The position numbers and the translations under genes are program-made. DNA of 35,791 nt from CAHJXF01 sp038240015 (GTDB lineage: Bacteria; Pseudomonadota; Gammaproteobacteria; Burkholderiales; Burkholderiaceae_D), in assembly GCA_038240015.1 (NCBI GenBank), contig JBBSEF010000026.1, forward strand, positions 1 to 35,791, in the 5' to 3' direction. Under the pieces are notes generated by a model. The model made no database searches, was not told where the DNA came from, and worked only from the letters and a program-made list of their open reading frames with translations. The first letter of the stretch is position 1. Each line of letters opens with the position of its first letter. This document shows positions 15,926 to 23,292 of the stretch, piece after piece.

Positions 15926-16861
15926 ATGACCAGCGCCGTCGTCTTCGCGTATCACAACGTCGGCGTGCGATGCCTGCTCACGTTGCTCGCACGCGATATC
16001 GAAGTGAAGCTGGTCGTCACGCATCGCGACGACCCGAACGAGACGATCTGGTTCGACAGCGTGCGCGCCACCGCGATGGCGCACGGCATTCAAGTGATCG
16101 CACCTGACGACGCAAACCAACGCGCGCTATTCGATGCTATCGAGCGCTCCCGGCCCGACTTCATCTTTTCTTTCTACTATCGCCACATGTTGCCCGCGCC
16201 CCTGCTCGCGCTCGCGTCGTGCGGCGCATACAACATGCATGGCTCGCTGCTGCCGAAGTACCGCGGGCGCGTGCCGATCAACTGGGCCATCATCCACGGC
16301 GAGACGGAGACCGGCGCGACGCTGCACGAGATGGCGGCCAAGCCCGACGCGGGTGCGATCGTCGCGCAGACCGCAGTGCCGATACTGCCCGACGACACCG
16401 CGCACGACGTCTTCATCAAGGTCACGGTCGCTGCCGAGCAGACATTGTGGCGCGTGCTGCCCGAGCTCGTTCTCGGACGCGCGCCACGCATCGTCAACGA
16501 CTTGGCCAAGGGTTCCTACTTCGGCAGCCGCAAGCCAGAGGATGGGCGCATCGATTGGAGCAAGAGCGCCGCAGCGATCCACAACCTGGTGCGAGCCGTT
16601 GCACCGCCCTACCCCGGCGCGGCGACCAGCATCGCAGGACGCGACGCGATCATCGAACGCACACGTTGCATCGAGTCTTCATTCGATCCAGTGGCGACGC
16701 CTGGTTCGTTGATGGTTGCCGATGACCGCTGCATTGCGATCTGCGGCGATCGCCGACCTCTCGAAATCGTCAGGGCGCGGATCGACGGCCATGCAGGTGA
16801 ACGTGCGGAACTTGCCGCTTTGCTCGGCGATGGCGCACATGCACTCGGAGATGCGCAATGA
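15926..16861 (+). CDS. arnA: UDP-L-Ara4N formyltransferase (stand-alone ArnA N-terminal domain)
   Basis: A 311-residue protein equivalent to only the N-terminal half of E. coli ArnA. It formylates UDP-L-Ara4N using N10-formyltetrahydrofolate. The formyltransferase active site is present: N103 and H105 in YNMHGSLLPKYRGR and D141 in AAKPDAGAIV, aligning with N102, H104 and D140 of ArnA. FVYY-type core FSFYYRHML and the C-terminal oligonucleotide-binding-like segment from DGRIDWSKSA follow. The ATG at 15926 gives the family start (MTSAVVFAYHNVG). It opens the second arn unit; a possible TACAAT lies 43 bases upstream (15878-15883) without a matching -35. The decarboxylase half is encoded separately at 17594. 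The symbol refers to the domain, not to a full bifunctional ArnA. Confidence 0.92.
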   Translation: MTSAVVFAYHNVGVRCLLTLLARDIEVKLVVTHRDDPNETIWFDSVRATAMAHGIQVIAPDDANQRALFDAIERSRPDFIFSFYYRHMLPAPLLALASCGAYNMHGSLLPKYRGRVPINWAIIHGETETGATLHEMAAKPDAGAIVAQTAVPILPDDTAHDVFIKVTVAAEQTLWRVLPELVLGRAPRIVNDLAKGSYFGSRKPEDGRIDWSKSAAAIHNLVRAVAPPYPGAATSIAGRDAIIERTRCIESSFDPVATPGSLMVADDRCIAICGDRRPLEIVRARIDGHAGERAELAALLGDGAHALGDAQ

Positions 16862-16871
16862 CGAGGGCACG

Positions 16872-17549
16872 ATGAAAGCCGGCACGCCTGCGACGCAAGA
16901 GTCCTCACCGCACCCTCCCGCGACCGGCTGGAGCAAGCATCGCGTCGAGGCTTTGACCGACGGCATCTTCGCGGTTGCTATGACGCTGCTCGTGATCGAT
17001 CTCAAGCTGCCCGATCACGCAGCGATTCATACCCAGGCCGAGCTACTGCAAGAGCTGGCGAACCTCCTGCCCAAAGCGATCTCATGGTTGATCAGCTTCT
17101 TCGTACTCGCGATCTTCTGGGTCGGCCATCACCGCATGCTCCATCACGTTCGAACCGTCGATGAAGGCCTCCTCTGGCGCAACATCCTGCAGCTTGCACT
17201 CGTGAGCCTGATTCCCTTCTCGTCAGCGATCATCGGGGAGTACGGAGGCGCGTTCGCATCGCAAGTGGTTTACAGCGGCAACATGATGGCGCTCGGCCTG
17301 GTGAGCCTCTGGAAGGCCCACTACATTCGTCTGCATCCCGAGTTGTGCCACACGCCGATGCCCGAAGGCGCGTACCATGCCGCGCGCATTCGCATCGGCG
17401 GCCTGGTCTTGATCGGCATGGTCGCGCTGGCGATCGCCCGATGGGTGACGCCGCTCTACGCGACGATGGCTTACATGCTGATGTTTCCGATCGGCCGCTA
17501 TAGTCGACTTATCGAGGCGCGCGGAGCGTCTGGCCGGGCGCGCACATAG
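16872..17549 (+). CDS. TMEM175/DUF1211 family membrane protein (putative potassium channel)
   Basis: A 225-residue membrane protein. The first membrane helix carries RVEALTDGIFAVAMTLLVIDLKLPD (residues 24-48), matching the RxxxFSDGVFAIAxTLLVLD signature of TMEM175-type channels, with Leu-Thr-Asp replacing the canonical Phe-Ser-Asp. Helices follow at roughly 75-95 (ending FWVGHHRMLHHV), 108-130, 138-155, 175-195 and 198-213. Bacterial TMEM175 proteins conduct potassium, but many DUF1211 members are untested. The ATG at 16872 is chosen because GAGGG lies 5 bases upstream; two other in-frame ATGs (16842-16851 region) fall inside the previous gene. It starts 10 bases after arnA and precedes the second ArnA half, an unusual place for a channel gene. 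Confidence 0.87.
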   Translation: MKAGTPATQESSPHPPATGWSKHRVEALTDGIFAVAMTLLVIDLKLPDHAAIHTQAELLQELANLLPKAISWLISFFVLAIFWVGHHRMLHHVRTVDEGLLWRNILQLALVSLIPFSSAIIGEYGGAFASQVVYSGNMMALGLVSLWKAHYIRLHPELCHTPMPEGAYHAARIRIGGLVLIGMVALAIARWVTPLYATMAYMLMFPIGRYSRLIEARGASGRART

Positions 17550-17593
17550 AAACCATCCCGCTTCCGGCTTCGCAAGTTGTTTCTTCAACAGCC

Positions 17594-18637
17594 ATGAAAA
17601 AAATCCTCATCCTCGGCGTCAACGGCTTCATCGGCCATCACCTCTCCAATCGCATCCTCGAGACCACCGATTGGGAAGTGTTCGGCATGGACATGCAGTC
17701 CGAGCGCGTCACCGATCTGCTCGAGCACGAGCGCTTTCACTTCTTCGAGGGCGACATCACGATCAACAAGGAGTGGATCGAGTACAACGTCAAGAAGTGC
17801 GACGTGCTGCTGCCGCTGGTCGCGATCGCGACGCCGGCGACTTACGTGCGCCAGCCGCTGCGCGTGTTCGAGCTCGACTTCGAAGCGAACCTGCCGATCG
17901 TTCGACAGGCGGTCAAGTACGGCAAGCGCGTGGTCTTTCCGTCGACGTCCGAGGTCTATGGCATGAGTCGCGACGCCGAGTTCGATCCGTACGCATCCGA
18001 GCTCGTCTACGGCCCGATCGACAAGCCGCGCTGGATCTACGCGTGCTCGAAGCAGTTGATGGATCGCGTGATCGCGGCCTACGGTCAGGAGCAAGGTCTG
18101 GACTACACCTTGTTCCGTCCGTTCAACTGGATCGGCTCGGGGCTCGACTCGATCCACACCGCGAAGGAAGGATCAAGCCGCGTCATCACGCAGTTCTTCG
18201 GCCACATCGTGCGCGGCGAAGCGATCCACCTCGTCGATGGCGGCGCGCAGAAACGCGCGTTCACCTACATCGATGACGGAATCTCGGCACTGATGAAAAT
18301 CATTGCCAACGAAGGCGGCATCGCGAGCGGGAAGATCTACAACATCGGCAACCCCGCGAACAATTATTCGGTGCGCGAACTCGCGACCATGATGCTCGCG
18401 CTCGCGGCCGAGTATCCCGAGTACGCGGACTCGGCGGCCAAGGTGAAGCTGATCGAGACCACGTCGGGCGCCTACTACGGCGCGGGCTATCAGGACGTGC
18501 AGAATCGGGTGCCCAAGATCGAGAACACGATGCGCGAACTCGACTGGGCGCCGCAGGTGGCAATGAGCGACGCACTGCGCCGTATCTTCGACGCGTACCG
18601 CGGCCAGGTGGCCGAGGCGCGCAGCCTGGTCGATTGA
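17594..18637 (+). CDS. UDP-glucuronate decarboxylase / UDP-4-keto-pentose synthase (stand-alone ArnA C-terminal domain)
   Basis: A 347-residue short-chain dehydrogenase/epimerase-like protein that corresponds to the C-terminal half of ArnA: NAD-dependent oxidation and decarboxylation of UDP-glucuronate to UDP-4-keto-pentose. GVNGFIG (8-14) binds NAD. Catalytic residues line up exactly with E. coli ArnA at a constant offset of 314: S119 and E120 in PSTSEVYG, Y149 and K153 in YACSKQ, and R305 in QNRVPKIE (ArnA S433, E434, Y463, K467, R619). Stand-alone relatives in betaproteobacteria, such as the Ralstonia enzyme, can also release UDP-xylose. It lies 44 bases after the TMEM175 gene and before a GNAT gene. 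The ribosome binding site is weak. Confidence 0.93.
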   Translation: MKKILILGVNGFIGHHLSNRILETTDWEVFGMDMQSERVTDLLEHERFHFFEGDITINKEWIEYNVKKCDVLLPLVAIATPATYVRQPLRVFELDFEANLPIVRQAVKYGKRVVFPSTSEVYGMSRDAEFDPYASELVYGPIDKPRWIYACSKQLMDRVIAAYGQEQGLDYTLFRPFNWIGSGLDSIHTAKEGSSRVITQFFGHIVRGEAIHLVDGGAQKRAFTYIDDGISALMKIIANEGGIASGKIYNIGNPANNYSVRELATMMLALAAEYPEYADSAAKVKLIETTSGAYYGAGYQDVQNRVPKIENTMRELDWAPQVAMSDALRRIFDAYRGQVAEARSLVD

Positions 18638-18662
18638 TCATGGCTAGCAATCTCGCGCACGA

Positions 18663-19181
18663 ATGAGTACCGCACCCTCGTCTTCGTTTCACATCCGCAG
18701 GGCCGAACGCGCGGACCTGCCAGCGTTGCATCGCTTGGTGATCGGACTCGCCCACTATGAGCGTCTCGAAGACCAAGTGGTCTCGACTCCAACGGACTTC
18801 GAGCACGTGTTGTTCGGACAAGACGCGCCGGTCGAAGCCGTGCTGCTCTGGCCGACCGCGGACGAGCCAGGAGAGCCCGTCGCCTTCGCTCTCTTCTTCC
18901 ACAACTTCTCGACCTTTCTCGGCCGTCGCGGTCTGTATCTCGAAGATCTGTTCGTCGAACCCGATCATCGAGGCCACGGTTACGGCAAGGCGCTCTTGAT
19001 TCACCTGGCGCGCATCGCAGTCGAGCGCGGCTGCGGGCGCTTCGAGTGGTCCGTGCTCGACTGGAATGTCGATGCGCAGGCGTTCTACCAAAGCCTGGGC
19101 GCGGTCGTGATGCCCGATTGGCGCATCACGCGCGTCACTGGAGAGGCGCTGCATGCGCTGGCGAATGCGAACCGATCATGA
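18663..19181 (+). CDS. GNAT family N-acetyltransferase, coupled to arnD
   Basis: A 172-residue GNAT protein. IRRAERADLPALHRLVIGLAHYE at the N-terminus, FFHNFSTFLGRRGLYLEDLFVEPDHRGHGYGKALL (acetyl-CoA loop RGHGYG) and WSVLDWNVDAQAFYQSLGA match the SAT/thialysine acetyltransferase branch, whose members acetylate polyamines or lysine analogues. The real substrate is unknown. The ATG at 18663 lies 25 bases after the decarboxylase stop, and the end overlaps the arnD start in an ATGA arrangement, so the two are translationally coupled. An acetyltransferase is not part of the textbook arn pathway; it might modify an amino-sugar or have an unrelated polyamine role. Confidence 0.88.
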   Translation: MSTAPSSSFHIRRAERADLPALHRLVIGLAHYERLEDQVVSTPTDFEHVLFGQDAPVEAVLLWPTADEPGEPVAFALFFHNFSTFLGRRGLYLEDLFVEPDHRGHGYGKALLIHLARIAVERGCGRFEWSVLDWNVDAQAFYQSLGAVVMPDWRITRVTGEALHALANANRS

Positions 19182-20191
19182 ATGCGCGACACCTCACCCT
19201 CAAGGTCGATGTCGACACGCTGCGCGGCACGGCCGAGGGCGTGCCGCGCCTGCTCGAGCTGTTCGAACGGCGCCACATCACGGCCACGTTTCTGTTCAGC
19301 CTCGGACCCGACCATACGGGTCGCGCGATCAGGCGCGCGTTGCGCCCCGGTTTCTTCTCGAAGGTCAAGCGCACTTCGGTGATCGAGCACTACGGCATCA
19401 AGACGCTGCTCTACGGCACGCTGTTGCGCGGACCCGATATCGGACTGCGGGCGGGCGACGTGATGCGCGAAGCGAAAAAACGCGGGCACGAAGTCGGCAT
19501 CCATACGTGGGACCACACGCTCTGGCAGGACCACGTGCGCGATGGTTCGGCGCGATGGACCTGGCATCAGATGGGCCGCGCCTATCGACGCTTCGGCGAT
19601 CTCTTCGGCGAGCCGCCCGCGACGCACGGCGCTGCGGGCTGGCAGATCAACGACGATTCACTGCGACAGCTCGACACCTGGGGGATGCGATATGCGTCCG
19701 ATGGGCGCGTCGCCGACGATGAAGGCGACCGCGGCGCATTCAGGCCACTGGTCGGCGGTCGTGCGCTCGACTGCATTCAGATTCCATCGACGCTGGCGAC
19801 CCTCGATGAGTTGATCGGCATCGACGGTCGCGATGCGATGGGCGCAGCCGAGCTCCTGCTCGCGCGCACGGCCGATTCACATCTCGATGAAGTCTTCACG
19901 CTCCACGCAGAACTCGAAGGCATGAAACTGATCGGCGCATTCGAGCGCTTGATCGACGGATGGAAGGACCAGGGATTTGTGTTGGGTACGCTGGGCGAAG
20001 GCTATGCGCGCATCGCCTTGCAAAGCGTGCCGCTGCGCACCTGGCGATGGGACTCGGTCGCCGGGCGCAGCGGTGAACTGATGGTCAGCGGGGAACGTGC
20101 TTCGCGATCAGCCGCATCAATGACGCAGATCGACGACGCAGATCAGCGACGCCATCCGCCGCGATCATCGCGGTCCCCACGTCCATCGTGA
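19178..20191 (+). CDS. arnD: ArnD undecaprenyl-phosphate 4-deoxy-4-formamido-L-arabinose deformylase
   Basis: A 337-residue polysaccharide-deacetylase-fold enzyme that removes the formyl group after lipid loading, committing the sugar to export. ArnD-type motifs are LKVDVDTLRGTAEGVPRLLELF (metal Asp), TATFLFSLGPD, HEVGIHTWDH (H109, H113), the HGAAGWQ segment and a late FTLHAELEG. The ATG at 19178 overlaps the GNAT stop. E. coli ArnD is about 296 residues; the roughly 30 extra residues at the C-terminus (Ser/Arg/Pro rich, SSRSPRPS) are encoded in DNA that also encodes, on the other strand, the end of the next gene (49-bp tail-to-tail overlap). The extension is probably non-functional or marks a lost earlier stop. 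Confidence 0.92.
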   Translation: MNARHLTLKVDVDTLRGTAEGVPRLLELFERRHITATFLFSLGPDHTGRAIRRALRPGFFSKVKRTSVIEHYGIKTLLYGTLLRGPDIGLRAGDVMREAKKRGHEVGIHTWDHTLWQDHVRDGSARWTWHQMGRAYRRFGDLFGEPPATHGAAGWQINDDSLRQLDTWGMRYASDGRVADDEGDRGAFRPLVGGRALDCIQIPSTLATLDELIGIDGRDAMGAAELLLARTADSHLDEVFTLHAELEGMKLIGAFERLIDGWKDQGFVLGTLGEGYARIALQSVPLRTWRWDSVAGRSGELMVSGERASRSAASMTQIDDADQRRHPPRSSRSPRPS

Positions 20192-20541
20192 TCGCGCCAT
20201 CCATCATGATCGTGCCAACGATGGCCATTACCAGGAGCCCAGCCATCTCGCCAACCGACGCGTGCACCGTAGTACGGAGCAGCCGGACGATAGATCACTG
20301 CGGGTGCGTAGTAGCGCGACTGCGGCGCGTACACGGGCGCAGGTTCGTAGTATTGAACCGGCGGTTCGTAGTATTGGACCGGCGGTGCGTAATATGCGGG
20401 CGGTGGCGCATAGCCGACCACTCCGCCGATCGGCAGGCCCAGGCCGAGCGAGAACGAGACGCTACCGTGCGCGTGAGCCGGCGCGGTCGCGACCATCAGG
20501 CCGCCGGCGGCAACCAGTGCAACAGCGATCTTCTTGAACAT
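20143..20541 (-). CDS. Small secreted Tyr/Pro-rich repeat protein
   Basis: A 132-residue exported protein: signal peptide MFKKIAVALVAAGGLMVATAPAHA with cleavage predicted after AHA (about residue 24), a glycine-rich stretch (SFSLGLGLPIGGVVGYAPPP), a Tyr-Pro-rich centre with repeated YYEPPVQ and YYAP units, and a C-terminal Trp-His-Asp-Gly-Arg segment. Such YAPP/YYEP proteins with basic His/Asp tails are common secreted proteins of unknown function in Burkholderiales. Good ribosome binding site (AGGAG). A longer in-frame start exists but would precede the signal peptide. It converges on arnD, overlapping its last 49 bases. Confidence 0.85.
   Translation of the reverse strand: MFKKIAVALVAAGGLMVATAPAHAHGSVSFSLGLGLPIGGVVGYAPPPAYYAPPVQYYEPPVQYYEPAPVYAPQSRYYAPAVIYRPAAPYYGARVGWRDGWAPGNGHRWHDHDGWRDHDGRGDRDDRGGWRR
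20344..20385 (-). repeat. Two 21-bp tandem units in the Tyr/Pro repeat gene
   Basis: Two copies of a 21-bp unit (ttcgtagtattgaaccggcgg, second with one substitution), followed by a degenerate third, encode the YYEPPVQ repeats of the protein at 20143-20541. The period is a multiple of three, so slippage would change repeat number without breaking the frame. Confidence 0.7.
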
Positions 20542-20698
20542 GGTGTAGCTCCTGCATGTGCTCGTACGGTGTGTACGCCCTGATAAGAACGCCCCCTGCC
20601 GCAATCGGCTCACAGCGATTCATCGTCGGCAGGTATCTTCTGTAACAAAATCTTCTGCAGGCGAAAGCGGCAGCAACCCAACGCAACCGGGAGCAGGC

Positions 20699-21175
20699 AT
20701 GTCGGGAAACATCGTAGCGATCGGATCCGCGGTCCCGCCTTGCGAGTCCCTATCGACAAGCGGCACAGTGAGGCTCGACACCTATCGAGGCAAGAACGTC
20801 GTTCTCTATTTCTATCCCAAGGACAGCACCCCCGGATGCACCACCGAGACCCAGGAATTCGGCGATGCGTCCACGGCGTTTGCCGAAGCCGGCGCCATCG
20901 TCTTCGGCATTTCTCGAGATGACATGAAGTCGCATCACAAATTCAAGGATGCGCTGGGCATTCCATTCGACCTGATCTCCGATCCCGACGAGGTCTTGTG
21001 CGCGATGTTCGGCGTCATGAGGATGAAAAACATGTATGGCAAGAAGGTGCGCGGGGTCGAGCGCAGCACCTTCGTGATCGATCCCGATGGCGTGCTCGTC
21101 CGTGAGTGGCGCGGGGTCAAGGTTCCCGGTCATGTGGCCGAAGTACTCGACCATGTGAAGTCGATGCGCGCTTGA
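20699..21175 (+). CDS. bcp: Peroxiredoxin, BCP/PrxQ type
   Basis: A 158-residue thiol peroxidase. The peroxidatic cysteine is C47 in YPKDSTPGCTTETQEF, then FGISRDDMKSHHKFKDALGIPFDLISDPDEVLC and ERSTFVIDPDGVLVREWRGVKVPGH. Classical BCP/PrxQ proteins have a resolving cysteine five residues after the first (CTxEACxF); here the position is not Cys (CTTETQEF), so it is probably a 1-Cys or atypical enzyme (C15 and C100 are other cysteines). It reduces hydrogen peroxide or organic hydroperoxides in the cytosol. The ATG at 20699 has a nearby GGGAG; an in-frame extension upstream reaches back to 20558 but is not family-like. It precedes the PhoH-type gene by 339 bases, on the same strand. Confidence 0.9.
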   Translation: MSGNIVAIGSAVPPCESLSTSGTVRLDTYRGKNVVLYFYPKDSTPGCTTETQEFGDASTAFAEAGAIVFGISRDDMKSHHKFKDALGIPFDLISDPDEVLCAMFGVMRMKNMYGKKVRGVERSTFVIDPDGVLVREWRGVKVPGHVAEVLDHVKSMRA

Positions 21176-21514
21176 CGATGCAGGGCTGACGATGCGGGCG
21201 TGAAACCCGTTGCGCTCGCGTTGAATCCGCTTTCCGGGTCTTGCGTTTTGTGCGGCCTCGCCTCACCATCGAACCGCGCATCACGAGATTGCGCTCGAAG
21301 AAAAGCCGCTCCGTCAAGAACACGTCCTCCGATCAAGACTTGCGCTCCGAGTATCAAACGCTTTTGAACCGTCGTCACCGCAAGGCCGATCGTCCGCGTC
21401 CGGATCATTCCGGTGCCCGGCTGTCGGCCTTTCTGTTTTTTGCGTTCCCTGTTCTCTGACATTTCGCGTTCGCTGTTCTGCTTCGTCTCATCAACATCTC
21501 CTTCGCAAAGACCG
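21176..21514. other. 339-base spacer before the PhoH gene, pyrimidine-rich leader
   Basis: No convincing gene is seen here; short open frames on both strands have no recognisable features. The last hundred bases are pyrimidine-rich on the plus strand (T/C tracts around 21428-21505), with a near-repeat of 15 bases at 21442-21456 and 21466-21480 (gcgttccctgttctc / gcgttcgctgttctg). It may be an untranslated leader or promoter zone for the phoH gene. No clear terminator for the peroxiredoxin gene is visible. Confidence 0.5.
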
Positions 21515-23233
21515 ATGCCCCTTCCGAAACCGCCTCTTCGCCCCGCTCTCTTTCTGTCTTCCAGTGCAATTGAAGAATCCAATCAAGCGAGTCGACGCAT
21601 GAAACCGCATGCGGCGGTCCATCAGACCAACGCCGCGGCAAGCGCGGTTCACAAACGTCGCGAGGCGCAACCGCAGGACGCGACGGCCCACCATGCTCCG
21701 GCGCGCCCTGCCGGCGCAGCGACCCACGGTGCGCCTGTCGCACGCGCACCGGCATCGAACCTCAAGCCCGCGAGCGCGCCGCCTCCGGCTGCGTCATCGG
21801 TCATCACGATGTTCGAGCCGCGTCAGAAGAAAAAGGCGCAGGGCGACCACACCAAGCTGTTCGTGCTCGACACCAACGTGCTGATGCACGACCCCTCGGC
21901 CTTGTTCCGCTTCGAGGAGCACGACGTCTATCTGCCGATGATGACGCTGGAAGAACTCGACGATCACAAGAAAGGCATGTCCGAAGTCGCACGCAATGCG
22001 CGCCAGGTCAGCCGCTCGCTCGATTCGCTGGTCGGCAGTCTCGGCGACGGAGAGATCGAAGACGGCATTCCGCTCGCGGCGCTGGGCAACAAGGATGCGG
22101 GCGGCAAGCTGTTCTTTCAGACGCACTCGGTGCCGCAAGCCTTGCCCAGCGCCTTGCCCGCGGGCAAGGCCGACAATCAGATCCTCGGCGTGGTTCGCGC
22201 GATGCAGGAAGCGCATCCCTCGCGCTCGGTGGTGCTGGTGTCCAAAGACATCAACATGCGCATCAAGGCGCGCGCGCTGGGTTTATTGGCCGAAGATTAT
22301 TTCAACGACCAGGTCCTCGAAGACACCGACCTGCTCTACTCGGGCGTGCGGCAGTTGCCCGCCGACTTCTGGGACAAGCACAGCAAAGGCATAGAGAGCT
22401 GGCAGCAGAACGGCGCCACCTGGTATCGGCTGTCGGGGCCGATGGTGACGAGCCTGCTCGTCAACGAGTTCGTCTATTTCGAAGGCGACGGCGCACCGCT
22501 CTACGCGCAGGTGAAAGAGGTGCAGGGCAAGACTGCAGTATTGAAGACGCTGCGCGATTACACCCATGCGAAGAACAGCGTGTGGGGCATCACTGCGCGC
22601 AATCGGGAGCAGAACTTCGCGCTCAACCTGTTGATGAATCCCGACTGCGACTTCGTCACGCTGCTCGGTCAAGCAGGTACCGGCAAGACCCTGCTCGCGC
22701 TCGCGGCCGGACTGGCCCAGGTGCTCGAGACCAAGACCTATACCGAGATCATCGTCACGCGCGTCACGGTGCCGGTCGGCGAAGACATCGGCTTTCTTCC
22801 GGGCACCGAGGAAGAGAAGATGTCGCCGTGGATGGGTGCCTTCGACGACAACCTCGACGTGCTCAACAAGACCGACGACTCGGCGGGTGACTGGGGGCGC
22901 GCCGCGACACAGGACCTGATCCGCAGCCGCATCAAGATCAAGTCGCTCAACTTCATGCGCGGGCGCACCTTCATCAACAAGTTCCTGATCATCGATGAAG
23001 CGCAGAACCTCACGCCCAAGCAGATGAAGACCTTGATCACGCGCGCCGGTCCAGGCACCAAGGTGCTGTGCCTGGGCAACATCGCGCAGATCGACACGCC
23101 TTATCTCACCGAGGGTTCGAGCGGGCTGACTTACGTCGTCGATCGCTTCAAGGGCTGGGCGCACAGCGGGCATGTGACGCTGCAACGCGGAGAGCGTTCG
23201 CGACTTGCCGATCACGCGGCTGAAGTGCTTTGA
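21515..23233 (+). CDS. PIN-PhoH fusion ATPase (PhoH2/YlaK-type RNase-helicase)
   Basis: A 572-residue protein. An N-terminal PIN nuclease domain begins KLFVLDTNVLMHDPSALFRFEEHDVYLP (acidic D119, then EELD and later SKDINMRIKARALGL), and a PhoH P-loop ATPase follows with Walker A GQAGTGKT (385-392) and FLIIDEAQNLTPKQMKTLITRAG, GNIAQIDTPYL, near the end. PIN-PhoH (PhoH2) proteins are RNA-unwinding ribonucleases in other bacteria. The ATG at 21515 gives MPLPKPP, typical of betaproteobacterial members as I recall; ATGs at 21413 and 21599 are alternatives. Between residues about 20 and 100 lies an Ala/Pro/His-rich low-complexity linker, longer than needed for either domain. Confidence 0.9.
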   Translation: MPLPKPPLRPALFLSSSAIEESNQASRRMKPHAAVHQTNAAASAVHKRREAQPQDATAHHAPARPAGAATHGAPVARAPASNLKPASAPPPAASSVITMFEPRQKKKAQGDHTKLFVLDTNVLMHDPSALFRFEEHDVYLPMMTLEELDDHKKGMSEVARNARQVSRSLDSLVGSLGDGEIEDGIPLAALGNKDAGGKLFFQTHSVPQALPSALPAGKADNQILGVVRAMQEAHPSRSVVLVSKDINMRIKARALGLLAEDYFNDQVLEDTDLLYSGVRQLPADFWDKHSKGIESWQQNGATWYRLSGPMVTSLLVNEFVYFEGDGAPLYAQVKEVQGKTAVLKTLRDYTHAKNSVWGITARNREQNFALNLLMNPDCDFVTLLGQAGTGKTLLALAAGLAQVLETKTYTEIIVTRVTVPVGEDIGFLPGTEEEKMSPWMGAFDDNLDVLNKTDDSAGDWGRAATQDLIRSRIKIKSLNFMRGRTFINKFLIIDEAQNLTPKQMKTLITRAGPGTKVLCLGNIAQIDTPYLTEGSSGLTYVVDRFKGWAHSGHVTLQRGERSRLADHAAEVL

Positions 23234-23292
23234 TCCGCGTCGCGTAACGCGGGTCTCGCGTCGCTCAACGCCACGAATTGAATGTCACCACG

